Shown: positions 35,733-49,403, numbered from the stretch's first letter. The stretch: DNA of 64,000 bases from Chiridota heheva (GCA_020152595.1 JAIGNY010001510.1:2837501-2901500), one strand, 5' to 3'. Made by a program: numbers and translations. The notes: generated by a model not told the origin, from the letters alone.

Positions 35733-36056
35733 TAATCCTTACTCTACAACGCGGTGATATTATTGCCATTTTGGGTGACTCCGCCTCCCAGGCATTTTCA
35801 AAAAAGTGCTGGTAGAGTAAGGGTTAATCAACCCATGACAAGTGTGCCAACTCTAAAATATATGCAGCATGGTCTCTGTGGGCGGCCCACTGGGTCACTG
35901 AAGCAGAATGAGCCCGACTTTGCTGCTCGGAAGACAGAGGACCCTTCAATAAATAGCCTGTGCTTAATCCTTACTCTACCACCCGTTTTTGGTGCCGCGT
36001 CTTTGACTCCGCCTCCCAGGCGCATTTTCAAAAAAGGGCCTGTAGAGTAAGTGTCA
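35733..36056 (+). mobile_element. Two-unit MITE (CCTTACTCTACCA ends), copy A
   Basis: Two ~100-bp units in the same orientation, each starting near CCTTACTCTAC and ending near CTGGTAGAGTAAGG, thus inverted ends per unit, with shared interior GACTCCGCCTCCCAGG. They are separated by a conserved ~130-bp spacer (CAAGTGTGCCAACT, GGGTCACTGAAGC, GAAGACAGAGGACCC). The same unit-spacer-unit plan recurs at 49053-49403 and 53972-54320. Confidence 0.82.
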
Positions 36057-36125
36057 AGTATAGAACAATAAATATTGCCCCTTAATTGCTGCATTTGTGG
36101 ACTTTCTGTATTAAAGTACTGTATC

Positions 36126-36930
36126 ATTGCACGTTGAATATGCTACATGCTACATATCATTAGCATGCTGAATATGCTACATGATACATATTATTGGCAT
36201 GCTGAATATGCTACATGCTACATATCATTGGCATGCTGAATATGCTATATGCTACATATCATTGGCATACTGAATGTGCTACATGCTACATATCATTGGC
36301 AGGCTGAATATGCTACATGCTACATATCATTGGCATGCTGAATATGCTACAGAACATGCTACATATTATTGGCATGCTGAATATGCTACATGCTACATAT
36401 CATTAGCATACTGAATGTGCTACATATCTTTGGCATGCTGAATATGCTACATGCTACATATCATTGGCGTGCTGAATATGCTACATGCTGCATATCATTG
36501 ACATGCTGAATATGCTATAGTACATGCTACATATCATTGGCATGCTGAATATGCTACATATCATTGACATGCTGAATATGCTACATGCTACATATCATTG
36601 GCATACTGAATGTGCTACATGCTACATATCATTGACATGCTGAATATGTTACATGCTACATATCATAGGCATACTGAATGTGCTATGTGCTACATATCAT
36701 TGGCATGCTGAATATGCTACATGCTACATATCATTGGCATGCTGAATATGCTACATGCTACATATCATTGGCATGCTGAATATGCTACATGCTACATATC
36801 ATTGGCATGCTGAATATGCTACATGCTACATATCATTGGCATGCTGAATATGCTACATGCTACATATCATTGGCATGCTGAATATGCTACATGCTACATA
36901 TCATTGGCATGCTGAATATGCTACATGTAA
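36126..36930 (+). repeat. 34-bp minisatellite, about 24 units
   Basis: The unit begins GCATGCTGAATATGCTACAT and continues GCTACATATCATTG. The last seven or so copies (36690-36930) are nearly identical; earlier ones vary and include shortened units. It lies within DAPK intron 1. Confidence 0.95.
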
Positions 36931-39900
36931 GCCAAATTCTGAGTAGACTAGATTTTTAGATTGTTTAAATGTTTTTTTTTTTTTTTTGTCTTATGGTTGA
37001 GCAAAGCCCTTAGAAGATATGCAAACTTTATAACATACAGTAAGACATTCCCTAAATGGGGGTATGGGGTGGGGGGGGGGGGGGAGAGGGGTATGTTTTA
37101 GGATTCCTACAACCTCAGTGAATTGTGGCAGCTGTATAATGAAATTCTTTTGCAAAATTGTGTAGCGTCCCAGTGGCATGAAGGGGTAAGGCAAGGGTAT
37201 GTAGACATAAATGGTCATCGCAAGAAGAGGAAGGGGAAACCCACCCACTCCCCAATCATTTTGCAAGAGAGGATGAATATACTTCAATAATATCCAAGAT
37301 GGTAAAATCTTACCACATTGGACACAAATTTTGTGTACATATCCAGCATACGTACTGTATGGGTAATTCAGTATTTTGCATTCTAAAGTGATTAACTAAA
37401 CAATATTTCAACTTTGAAGAAAATCTTGTATGCTTATTTGTCGAGCAAACAGTCCATCCATCATAAACAATTACTGAGTAAACTTTGAAATAATTGGTAT
37501 CTAATACCAAAATACAAATCACAGATATGAATTCATCAATTGCAGATGATCATTAATTCATGATGCTGCATTGATTCTTGAACACTACATTGCATAGATA
37601 TGCAGGTAGAATAACGGCTCAATGTTAGGTAGGGAGTTGTCCTGAAAAATTCACCGGAGAAGAAACATGATAAATTTGTAAGTCAGTTGGTAGAATAGAA
37701 GCAGCAGTGATCAAGCTAACACATGATACAAGAAACACACATTAAAAATAATGATCATAATAGAAAGGTTTTTGTCCGTCTGCGAAGCAGAAGAAGACAT
37801 TGTCATTGATCAATTTGTCATCAGAGGTGGCGGTGGCATGATTTTTAAAGAGGCGAAATCGTTATATGGACACATAATAACGTTATATGGACACATAATT
37901 ATCATTCGGTTCAAATTGTTTGATTGGTTGAAATTTCAGCCAACTGCTGCATGATTCGTTGGCTCTTGTTTCACGATATACTGTATGATAAATAAAAGTA
38001 TGTGATAGCCTAGTCAGTTTAGGCGATAGCTTCTAACTTCTTTTTCAAACCAACAGTTATGACTTCGAGTCTGACAGAATCATATTTATTTTTGCTTCTC
38101 TTTTCTTACATTGTAAGTTTCATCTGGTGACTACTATTGTAGTGTTATCTTACTAATCTTTCACTTTCACATTTTTTTTCTGACAAACGTTGAATAAAAG
38201 ACTGGCGTCATGCACATACACAATGCAGTGTATGCCACTGTACAAACAGAGGGAGATCTTGCGCGTTCCACAACTGGAAGTGATGTAAAAGTGCGCATCA
38301 CACAATTTTACTGAGATGAGTCTCCCTCTTTAATATGGTTTCAAAACTCAGAATAGGCATGACCAAAGATCTTGAAACTCGACACAAGTCAAAGTGAGCA
38401 TGAATGGGGGACTGTGCAATGATACACTTTTTAGGTCACCAAATATGTAATATGTGCTAACTTTGACTTTTGCTTCAGCTTATGTTTTTATTTTCCAATG
38501 GGCAATTTCCAATACCTAAAATCAGCAAACTTTGTACTATACCAATTCTTGCCAAACCTCTGGGATTAAGAATGGGATCACCAGGAATGTCCACTGACCA
38601 CCACACCATTATGAGATATTGAGTACCATACATCAGGGAGATGGTATCTTCCTGCATACATCCAGGAAAACTAGAGGCTAAAATCCCTTCCTTCAAGCAT
38701 CAGTTGTTTACATTGTGGTCAGCTATGATGAGAATTACTGTAAACTGTTGGTCTTGTTCTCACTTGTCTTGGTACCTGTACTGTACTATTGAATGGTACC
38801 AGTAGTACCTCTATTACTGAAGTACCGAGTACTTTTCAAGGTGACTGCCCAAAAGTGACAAACATGAAATATAACGTATAGTACTATATGGGATTGTACA
38901 CCAAAATAAATTCCTACTTTACAAATACAAAGGGCTTCCATTTAAAAACAGGAAGCAGAAATATACACCTTATCTCAGTCAATAAGATAAAACCTAAGTT
39001 TTGGACATTCTCTTTGTTAACACAAGTCTGCAATGTTGAAAAATTATTCAACACTAAACCTACACACTTTTTTCAATTCAGAGATATCCATTTGTTACAG
39101 GGGGTAGATATATTTTCCAACACGAATCACGGCCGTATATAATTTGTATTTAGCCTATGCTTATGCACATTACCTGAATAATGTGTTGTCCTTACACTTC
39201 AAAAATATACTTTCTACGATATTTCCACCAAGTTTGCAAGAAATTCCTACACAAATACTAAAGCGAATGTAGAGATTTGGGCCTTTAAAGGTCACAGATT
39301 TTACACTGGCTGTAATTGTAAACTGGTGTGTTTTCACCGACAAATTGGTTATGATTTACACACGTTATTATGACATCACCCGAATACTCAAATAGATGTG
39401 CATGAACAAGTATAATAGACTATTCCCCGCTCCCCCGCAGACTCGCCTATTGGCTTGTCTGCTAAATTTACTTAACTGTCCAATATCCTGTGGCAACGGG
39501 ATGGTCTGGAAAGCCTGCGTCCATTATCCCTTAAATATTTGTCATTGCCAGTTTTGCTTTCCTTCTTAAAATAAGCCCATGATTTTGCTACACCATGTGT
39601 TGATGACATAGGCTCACATACTCTATTAGATATGTGCATCATCATGAACGTTACGCGCACTCAGCTGGGTACCTCTTGGGTTACCGGAAGTAAGTTTTTA
39701 TGTAATGTCTCTTATACATGAATTATGCATATTGGCAATCTAAAAAGCATGTTTTTCTTTTTAGTAATGTTCAATTTTGATATGAAAGATGACAACACGT
39801 TGAGGCAAACCAAGAGCATATTTTGCTGTGTACTCTTGGGTTGTTTACTATTCCTTGACCAGTGACTGGATATTTTCCTGCACCGTGTGCAGTGCATATA

Positions 39901-40274
39901 CTTATTCAAGCTCTGTGTATCACCATTTACAACGTGCGCCTGCATTAAATGGATCGTCCCAAGCGTATTTTTACATTACACACAAATCTGTCAATCATCT
40001 TACATACGCCCGTTCAAAACGGGATCGGGACTGGATATGCCCATTCAAGCTGTGCACATCACCATTGTTGTTTACTTACATGTACGTGATGATAAACTTG
40101 GCACATGACCAAGTTGACCATACAAGTTGACCACAGGAGAACATTTAAACATTTGATGTTGGATGGACCATTCTGTTGCTATGCTTTGCGCCACTATAAG
40201 AATGTCATCTTATTGCCTGCCCCGTATAATATCCTACACTCGACTAAGATCAAAATCAAGTGACTGCGATTCGG

Positions 40275-40361
40275 AGAGTGTGTTCACAATAAAAAGTCGG
40301 CAGATCTGATCCCCTGCAGTGGATCTGATCATGAGCGCTTACTTTAGTGAGAACACACTCT
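40275..40361. mobile_element. 87-bp palindromic MITE
   Basis: AGAGTGTGTTCACAATAAAA pairs with the reverse complement of TTTAGTGAGAACACACTCT. The centre has a second inverted pair, GCAGATCTGATCC and GGATCTGATCATG flanking CCTGCAGT. It could fold into a long hairpin. Confidence 0.6.
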
Positions 40362-41778
40362 ATTTCAGTCCATCATGCACAATAAACTTGCAAGCCACAA
40401 TTTAGCTAAACTTATCATGCAGGAATCAATGTTACCATTTGGTTCTGTACTATTCTCAGTTACAGCAGGGAGTACACTTCTCAATATGGCACCAAACCGA
40501 GGAGTGGCACCAAGTCGAGTCATCAAGTAATTAAAATTACTCTGTGGTGCTAAAAATGATATTATTAATATCAGCAAAGTTCAGTTTTGTTGACAATTGA
40601 GCATTGGGAATCAATAATGAATAGTTTAATTGTATTATCAATATTTGTAGCTGTGGTTAGTACTTCCTGGTTATATTTGATTAGTCTGCCATCTTGTTTT
40701 GTACCATGCCCCTCAAAAATTCCTTTCCACCCATGACATTTCTTAATTGATGACATAAAGTTACTGTTTGAATGAACTTTGAACTTAAATCACGCAGTAA
40801 AACTCTGAGCATTTGAAGTACAATCCCACATTATGTAGCTTTAGTACTTTTGTTGTGGTTTTTAGTTTAAAATAAAGTTGCTTGAATCTTTTACCATATA
40901 CACTCTGTAATGATCAGTTTTGTCACCTTATCAGTACCAAAGGTTGCAATTTAGTGTCATTTGTTACCAAGTGACTCATATTATCTGGCAACCTCTTCCT
41001 TGTAGAAATCTTCCTTCAAACCCAAGGAGCTTTTGATATTGTATGAATGTATAAATAAATGGCATAAATAAAGGTTTTATTCTCAGTAACCATAGAAATA
41101 TTTTGCCTAACGTAGTTAACAGTATGAAAATGTATAATTATAAATGCATTGGCAAAGAATGTGATACCAGGATTTAATATTGTAACAGCATCAGCTATAG
41201 CTTCAGAAAAATTTTACTTTTCAAAATAATCAGCCGAAATAGACAGCTGCCTAGAGCATATAAACTTGATGAATAATTCCATACATATTTTAAGACAATC
41301 AGTTTTGAATTACTTGTATTGCATGGAAAATGCTTAGCGACTGAAGATTTGCAAGGATGATTTCTATAATGCATAGCTGTCACATTAATAGCAATTACTG
41401 CAAATTGACAACAGGTTACTTTGGATTCCAAAGAGACTTCGGGGTTTCTAGGGTAATCTCTGACAGTGCTGAAACTCCCAGGTCTTAAAAGGATTTAAAA
41501 ATCAACTTTGATTATCAAAAATATCCATTGCTTTTCTTACGGTTAGTTTGTGATGGGAGTAAACATAATGGTTTAATGTTCTTTGCAGAGCAAGGTGTAA
41601 TTAATAGTACTGTGCATTCGAGGAATATTCTTCATTGCTTATTTTTCAATCTTTTCCAAAGTGACAAAACTGTCTTTAGTTTTAATGATCAAATATACTG
41701 TTCACAGGGGGTAAGATGCAAATAATGATATTTAAAACCAAAAACCTTTTTTGTAATGTATCATTTACATATGTACAG

Positions 41779-42418
41779 TATAGAGGGTTTTTATCACGTG
41801 ACTCTTAATTTATCTGGAAGCCATTTTGCAGGGCAAGCGTCATTCATTTCACGCGTCTTCACACAGCTCAGTCACATCACACGTACAACAAACATACTGC
41901 ATGCTCCGTGTTATTGTGGTTAGTGCTTTGTCCTCTCACCTGCACGTCCCGGGTTTGTATCCCGGTGGGTCTGCAGCCAGTGAGTTCACAACTGGTTATC
42001 AAAGGCCGTGGCTGTCTTGATATAATGTCCAACACTGGATGCTTTCGGAACATTAAACATTGCTATGCTATGCTAACCTACCTACCAGTTCAGCGAATTT
42101 TACTGATTGCAAAGTTTTTTTTTTGTTAGCTTCCGATTTTACTTCATATTTTCCTTACGTTTGACAAATTCATATGAAGAGTAACTATTACGTGAACGCC
42201 ATCTGATTGTTCTTTATACGCCGACAAAGCATAAAGTGCCTGCTGCAAATCCTAGTGTGTACCGTAGGTTGAAAGTCTTTGCATCGTATAGCCAAAACCC
42301 ACTTTGAACTTCGATCAGGATCAGATGGAAATCGAGAAACATCTTTTTATTCCCGGCACATGTCTATTAGTGCAACCAATGTCACAGCAAGATTCTGGCA
42401 TAATTATCTTACAAAAAT
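41779..42418 (+). repeat. Dispersed repeat family, copy 2
   Basis: Homologous to 9735-10500 over its whole length apart from independent insertions. Here a tRNA-derived SINE interrupts it after CATGCT, whereas copy 1 reads through to AACCTACCAG. A LINE fragment begins immediately at its right edge. Confidence 0.75.
41909..42064 (+). repeat. tRNA-derived SINE
   Basis: The A box region GTGGTTAGTGCTTTG and B box GGGTTTGTATCCC lie 35 bp apart as in a tRNA gene, followed by a non-tRNA body and a short (TATGC) tail. The uninterrupted site in copy 1 of the host repeat near 9865 confirms it as an insertion. It is not a functional tRNA: no acceptor stem pairing was seen. Confidence 0.7.
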
Positions 42419-42578
42419 TGATAGGACTAAAACCCTATCCCTCGCTTTAGCTTACGCATCAAATCAGACCTCTATCTCGGCATTAACCCCGCCACTCTTG
42501 GCACCTTCTCCTGGCCACTTTTCCTCCCTGGGCCACCCCCCTCCCTTCTATCCACCTGGGCCTCTTCACTCATCACAA

Positions 42579-42962
42579 AACCTTAACCCACCCAAAGCTC
42601 TTCATAGTCTCCACAACCAAATCGAAGACCAACTCTCAAAATACACCTCCATCTATGCTGATGGCTCTAAAGAAGGCGACAAGACAGCTGCTGTCATCCA
42701 AGACATCACCCTCAGTAGCAGGCTTCCCGACTACTCGTCCATCTTTTCAGCCAAGGCAAAGGCCATCTTCTTTGCCCTTAACTTTATTGAGTACTCTCCG
42801 CTAAGTCACTTTGCCATCTTCTCCGGCTCCAAGGCTGTCCTTACTTCTTTACTCAATCTTAAATGGGATAACTCCACATCCCACCTCCTCCTCCAGAAAC
42901 TCCTTTCGCCCAACCTCTGCAGGAAAAGTATTCTTTTCTTCTGGATACCCAGCAGGCAATGA
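42579..42962 (+). pseudogene. LINE RNase H domain
   Basis: The frame contains SIYADGSKEGDKTAAVIQD, with the first RNase H aspartate in the usual ADGSK context, then SIFSAKAKAIFFALNFIE, where the glutamate of the usual AEAxAI motif is replaced by Lys, and FAIFSGSKAVLTSLL, where the expected SDS aspartate is Gly. Two catalytic acids therefore appear lost, so the domain is likely dead. RNase H in a LINE points to the I-like clades. Confidence 0.75.
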
Positions 42963-43375
42963 CATTTCCCAAAACCCTTTCTGACATCAAACCGCTTATC
43001 TCATCCTTGTTCGTGACTACTGGCAAACCTCATGGGACTCGCAAATTGATAACAAACTCCACGTCATCCAACCCACCATTCCGATCAAACCCCCCATCCA
43101 CAACCTCTCTCGTGTCGACAACATTCATATTACCCGTCTTAGGATAGGTCACACCCACCTCACTCATACCCACCTCCTTATTGGCTTCCCTTAAACCCTC
43201 TGCAACAGTTTCCATTGCACCCTCACAGTCCATCACGTTATCCTTGCTTGCCCCCTGTACAGCCTTCCCAGAGCTTCCCTCGCTACCCACAACTCAATTG
43301 CCGAGTTATTACAGAAAAACCTTCTGGATAAAATGATCTCCTTCCTTCATCTTGCTTCCCTCTACAACCATATTT
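42959..43375 (+). pseudogene. LINE ORF2 C-terminus, frameshifted
   Basis: It starts FPKTLSDIKPLISSLF, the same segment as at 58930 in the other copy, then shifts frame; later pieces include HNLSRVDNIHITRLRIGHTH and SFHCTLTVHHVILACPLY, a decayed C..C..H..C zinc knuckle (one Cys changed to Ser-Phe). It ends near SLYNHI at 43375. Confidence 0.72.
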
Positions 43376-43525
43376 AATTCTCCTCTTCCACCCCCTCTAT
43401 CTACTTTTTTTTTCTTTTACCCATGCACCTCCCTCTCGATCCCAGCTTTCTGACTTTTAGTTTTGTATTTCACTCGATCTCCCCCTGTTTTCTTTTTTTC
43501 CTACCTCTGAAATGGTCCAACCATA

Positions 43526-43670
43526 CTGAAGGTATCAAAATTGACTTCCTCCATACTGCGGGTATCAAAATTGTATAATTTCATACTGCACTTATAATCT
43601 GTCATACTGCGGGTATGTTTTTTGGTTGGTGGGCTGCATACCCTTACCACTTTTAGTATGAAGTGCCCCT
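43526..43670. repeat. ATACTGC(A/G)G-motif repeat, copy 2
   Basis: CATACTG occurs four times between 43526 and 43616, then TTTTAGTATGAAGTGCCCC, parallel to 26797-26960. It lies about 100 bp before the DAPK exon 2 acceptor. Confidence 0.65.
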
Positions 43671-43723
43671 GGGATCTGCAAGCATTATTTTGATATACAG
43701 TACTACGTATACCAATGTATTGA

Positions 43724-43993
<270 letters not shown>

Positions 43994-45210
43994 TGAGTAT
44001 AATTTACATTAAATGAAAAGTGTATGTGTTGGGGTTAATTCAGGTACGTAAGCAGCACAGGGACCATTTCCCCTTGCGAAGGTACTGTATATGCCCCCTT
44101 GCAAAAATTCAAAGGAAAAAATATAATACAAGGATATATGGAGATTCTGTCCAAATCTCCCCCCGTAAAGTGTTTGTGTCCCCCTCTCCCCCTTGCAAAA
44201 AGGCCTAGCTACAGACTAGCGTGACTCATGATTCTTTTGGAACCATTATGTGGTGTTACACTTGTTGGTGTTTAATTGTTGAATTTAATTGAATTTATTG
44301 TTTTTGATTTACACCTGATAGTTCAATTATACAAAGTTAATAGTTTAGATACATGTATTTCGGTCCCCCGTCCCCCCCCCCCTCCCCATCCCCAGCTCCC
44401 CCACTTCCAGTAGTCATGATGGGAAGTACAGTATGTTTACTTGGGAGCCTGACGTTAATCATTGTTGAAGCTGAAGCACTGGACTGCAATCCCAGCTGTT
44501 ACGTCCAAATTTTCTATTTTGCGACACCTGTTGCCAGGCCTTAATATATGTCAATTGTTCATCAAAGGATGCAGATAGGCTGCATGAAGCTTACATCAAC
44601 ATTGCTCACACAGTGAAAAGTGTATTATATATCATTGTGACATCTCTGTTAAAAAGCATGTAAAATCATACAGAATGATGTTGTACAGTGAATTACCTTT
44701 AGCTGCATAGAGGCAAAATTAGCAATATAGTGACAACTTCTATCACAACCCATGGCTTAACATTGAAAATGTCCATCAAAATTTGTTCTCACTTAACCAT
44801 TTTACAATTTTTGAATTTTATACAAAAAATGGGTTAATTTGTGGTTTTCACTGGTTTACTGCTTAAAGGCAGACCTCAACTTTTTTTTGATGTAAATCTG
44901 TTGTTTGTTTATCCTTTGCAATAATTTTTACAATTAATGAGAGGGCCATATGTAGCTGATCCTAAAAAAAAAAAATCTGTACCTATCTGCGCCATATTCC
45001 TAAGCAGTATTCAACTGGAAATGACTTTCATTGACTGAAGTTTTTGTAAAATCCAAGTGAATCAAGTACTGTTCTTTGCACAGTTAAAAAAACAAAACAT
45101 GATAAAGTCTCTATGGAACGCTGTTAAAGTTCACTGATATCATGTGACTAAAACCCACATCAGCATTGAACCTAAACAAAGAGAAAGAACACAAGCAAGG
45201 TAAATATAAG

Positions 45211-45682
45211 ATACTGTAATAGTAATAGTAATAGTAATTATTTTATATAGCGCCCTTTGTATACAAGTACATGTATATTCAAGAGCGCTTTACAAACATC
45301 AGAGCTTTAGCATAGGGGAGAGCTGCCCATATGGCGCATCATCCATTCATTTGCTCAGGGAAGTAAATGAACACTGCGTTTTCACGCTTCTCTTTTCGAA
45401 TAGTGTTCAGAGAACCAGGTTAGGGTGTGACTGTCCTACCATCGAGACCGACTGGGCTTAACGACCCCTCCAAACGACAACGAGCACCATTCAACCATTG
45501 CCACTTCTCTCAACAGCTGAATGGGGGAGCAGGAGCTGTAAACATTGTACTTCCGCTTTGATGATTAGTGTATCTGTCTGCATAGCTGTGGAAAAACAGG
45601 TTAGACCTGACAGAGGCTTGAACCCGGTACCTCCAGCATCTCAGTCGTGCACCCTACCAACTGAGCTACCTACCTCATGACC
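45211..45682 (-). repeat. tRNA-derived SINE (minus)
   Basis: On the minus strand from 45674: GTAGCTCAGTTGGTAGGG (A box) then ACCGGGTTCAAGCCTC (B box), followed by a ~380-bp body and an end with AAAGCGCTCTTGAATAT and GGGCGCTATATAAAATAATT, finishing in (TTACTA)n. The tRNA head, body and simple-repeat tail in order support a full-length SINE. Confidence 0.78.
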
Positions 45683-47559
45683 ACATAAACAAAGTCAAAC
45701 CAGTTTCCAATTAATATCTTTAAAGAATTCTATGAAGATGTACCATGTCAGCTCATTCATACATAACAAATTTGACATACATTCAAAATGTCTTAAACTT
45801 CATGATATTACTTACAAACTAATTATTCCAGTTTCAAAGTTCAAAGATGTCTTCTCAGAATAATGCTCGTTTTGAGATTAGACTTTGATTACTGTATGAA
45901 AGACACGAAGCTGCACCTTTTTATTATTGCAAACTTCTGACATCTGAATAGAATTCCATCATATTTTCCCTTTCGTGAAATTTGTTATTCATTCATTTAA
46001 TTGCCCAGCTAAATATTTAATGATCGTAAAAACGGAACAGGAATGACATTAAAAGTTTTTTGATGCATTTCTAATTCCCACATTTCTAAATTGTTAGAGG
46101 TACTACGGGCACCTAGCAAACAGGCTGAAAAACGGTAGAAATATGGTAGAGGTCACTGGTAAATGATTTCCTAATTTTTGCACACGTTTTAATTTCAAAC
46201 TAACACAGTACATGTATGATGTTTTGTAGAAATTTTCCCCTTCAATTACCATGCTTCCCCAATTACGCTTTTGTATGTCGTGGCCGTTAGGACGTGACAG
46301 GTCTAGTATTGTAAACTTTATGCTCAAAATCCGCCATCTTTTAACTGAGAATTATTTTGTAAATTTCATTTAATAAAGAGATCTAACGACTTCAAATTAA
46401 GTGCTATTTATTGAAGATTGTATTTTAATGGTTATGACGCTACAATAAATTTCAGCAATGCTAATTCAATCATTTATGGCATTGTTTTTATCTGCAAAAA
46501 TTATGTAAATTGGTAACGTTGAGGATTGTAGACGAAAAATTTCGTGCCAATCTGATATTTTAATAGCTGCCTCCAAAACGTGATATGAAGAATGGTATCA
46601 TTTTAATATTTTTACTGTTTCAGAAACATAATAGAAAATATTTATTACACTAAAATATTTTTGAAGAGTCACAAACAGATAGTGAAGGAGATGATAATAT
46701 TTGAAATTTGAAATGAACAAGGCTAGTCTAACCAGAAACTTCAACAGCTATGTTTTAAGAAATTGTTAGAGCGGGTACATACAGTACACCACTTTCCATC
46801 TGCTGAAGTAATCTTGCAACCTGAATCTGAATCTGAATAGGTTAAGGTAAAGGTGATGGAAACTTATAGTATCTTAGCTCACATTACTGTATGAACATTC
46901 AATGGTGCTTTGCAAACTTACAGGTTAAGTCGGCAAAAATCCTTCTGGACATGAATGACAACTGAGTGTAACAAGTATGAGAAAAAACAGTTAAAAAGTT
47001 TAGTAGGCCAAGTTTAGCTTTGAAACAGTTTAGATTTGGTGAATGTATATCAATGTCTGGCAGTAAAGATTTCAATCTTGTAGTGTTTGAGCAGTTAGGA
47101 AAAGAAGGAGTAGTTACATTTGTTTTAGCATAGGGAACGTGGAAATACAAATATCATGATTATTTTTGGATTGATTATTACGTTTGGAATTAGGTTATTA
47201 ATACCAATGGTGATGATTGTTATTTATTTTACATAGCATATGGAAGCAGGTGTTCTTTCTTCTTGTTTTTAGCAAGGGCCATGCCAATCTATTATTTATG
47301 TGTCTTTATTTATTTGTATCCTATTTTATGATAAATTAATTAATACATGTACCTACATCACCTTGTTATCTTTCTTTGCTTTTCGTTTTGGAGGAAACTG
47401 ACTGAGGGCCGGTTTCAGATTAGGGAGGATAAACTGACAGAGGCGCGTATGAGTTAAAGGCACCCCCGAAAAGGGTTGCCTGGTTGCATGCATGCTTTAT
47501 TTTGATGACAAATTGTGAAAATTATTAACATAAAATTGAAATTTTGTTTAACTTTGGCT

Positions 47560-48310
47560 ACAGTTCATCAGAAAAATTATCAAAATTGACAGTGCTTTCC
47601 TGGAAAGTGAATAATTATCCTGGAAATTGAAGAAAAATTCCTGTAATGGAAGAAGATTTCATGAACATGCAGGAAATTTGGAAAATGAAGGAGATTTACT
47701 AAAAATTAATGGAAATTTCTTAAAATTCATGAAATTTTGCAGAAATTGAAGAACATTTTCTGAAAATAAAGAAAATTTCTAAAAATGAAGACAATTTTCT
47801 GAAAATAAAGAAACATTTTGTAAATTCTAGGAGTTAATTTTTCCATGATTTTTCCAAGTAGCGGGGCAAAAGATAAAGCCTAATTTAAAATTGTATTGCT
47901 TTGAAAATTCATTATAGCTCCCATGCGCATGGCATGGCCCTGATAATAAGAACTTCACCTCCATTTCCAAATGTTTTTGGTTCTATATTGTAGATTGTAG
48001 CCCTTGAAAATTTTGGTTTAAAATTGAAATTTTTGATAAAAGTCTGAAGCTTTTTATCCAAAAGTACAGCTTTTAGGTCAATATTGAAGATTTTGGGGCC
48101 AAAATGAAAGATATTTGGTCAAAATGGGAGGATTTTAGATGCAAACTGTAAAAGGTTTGGTCCAAAATTAACCATAGGTCAGTTAATATGATTGAAAAAA
48201 TTGCCACACGTCATGGGTTATTTGAGATTTTAGTTAATTATGTTCATGGTTCGACAGAATTTTGGGAGGTGAGGGGGAGGCTTAGCCCCCAATAGCCCCC
48301 TTAGACACGT
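47560..48310. repeat. Degenerate AAATTGAAGG-type repeats with transposon-like end
   Basis: Purine-rich degenerate units (GGAAATTGAAGAAAAATTCC-like) at 47600-47830, then a gradual variant (TTTTGGTCAAAATG), ending in GGGGGAGGCTTAGCCCCC and TTAGACACGTCACTG, a terminus style seen in hAT-like elements. It parallels 21398-22685 and 54598-55120. The left end was not resolved. Confidence 0.45.
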
Positions 48311-49052
48311 CACTGCTTCTTTATTACTATCCATACAAAATAGTTAAATGCCAAGACAGCCCTTTTTTGAAGGGTGTTCTTGTAGATATAAATTTGGTAA
48401 AAACCAGACCAGATAGTTCTAGTTCAGCACTGTGCTCATTTTCATCTCAGCCAACAGAACTTTAAAAGTACTGTCCAAAGTGTTAAATAAACACCCATTC
48501 ATTTGTCAACAATAGTAATTGTTAAAAAGATTACACACTTGGTTGGAAACCTGACAGGATTAAGGTATTACAAAGCTTTACAAAGTGTAATTTCTTTGGC
48601 TGTACTTGACCCATGGTGCCAGGTTTATTTTCTAGAATGAGGTGGAAGATGAGAAAAAAAAGGTCAAGTATTGATTGAAAATTGTGTTAACTGTAGAAAG
48701 TCTAGTCAGCCAGGGATTTAATCCTGGTCTAGTGATTGTCATGAATTTTGAAAGATTTTGGTATCAGCAAGAATTGGTTGCATTGTTTTTCATAATGATG
48801 TGCTCTATAATACTGTAAACATCAGATAAACCTGATGGGTGTATGAAGTTACATACACTGACTGGTACTGTAAGTTTACGGACTGGCACTATGGGAGTGC
48901 ATCAGAAAGTATAAAAAAAAAATTAGGGGGTGTTGGATAATTTAGTAAAAATGGGAAGACTTTGGAAAACTTTATCCTAATGCAAACACTGCCCACAACA
49001 ATTTAAACTCTACCCGATGTTTGAAATCTGAAAATCTCTTAAACATATTACT

Positions 49053-49403
49053 TAACCCTTACTCTATCTACCATGGCGATATTATCTCCGTTTTGGGTTC
49101 CCCATCTTTGATTCTGCCTCCTGAGGGCATTTAAAAAAAAAGTGCTGGTAGAGTAAGGGTCAAGGAACCTGACAAGTGTGCCAACTTGAAAATATGTGCA
49201 GCGTGATCTGGGTGGGCGGCCCAGCGGGTCACTGAAGCGGAATGAGCCCGACTCTGCTGCTTGGAAGACAGAGGACCCCTTCAATAAAAAAACCCTGATT
49301 ATCCCTTACTCTACCACACAGCGATATTGCCGTTTTGGGTTCCCCATCTTTGACTCCGCCTCCCGCGCTTATTTTCAAAAAGTGCTGGTAGAGAGTAAAG
49401 GCT
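49053..49403 (+). mobile_element. Two-unit MITE, copy B
   Basis: Same plan as 35733-36056: CCCTTACTCTA...CTGGTAGAGTAAGGG, spacer with ACAAGTGTGCCAACTTG and GGGTCACTGAAGCGG, then a second unit. Nested in the 1.4-kb TIR element. Confidence 0.82.

Larger units (their letters stand above)
42419..43515 (+). mobile_element. LINE fragment with RNase H domain
   Basis: It shares its start (GATAGGACTAAAACCCTATC) and its C-terminal part with the LINE at 57721-59560. Unlike that copy it retains an RNase H-like domain, so the two are differently deleted copies of one I/Jockey-like family. The 3' end is cut where the ATACTGC repeat begins. Confidence 0.78.

Noticed and set aside
35828-36127. Frames of 76-133 codons shared by the three two-unit MITE copies
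   Set aside because: The shared peptide follows from shared MITE sequence, starts and ends differ between copies, and inverted terminal repeats are part of the frames.
36126-36930. CRISPR-like regular repeats
   Set aside because: The 34-bp units are contiguous with no unique spacers, and the genome is eukaryotic.
45600-45682. tRNA gene on the minus strand
   Set aside because: A and B boxes are present, but the sequence continues into a SINE body with a simple-repeat tail, and no full cloverleaf is evident. The same applies at 41909 and 54532-54585.
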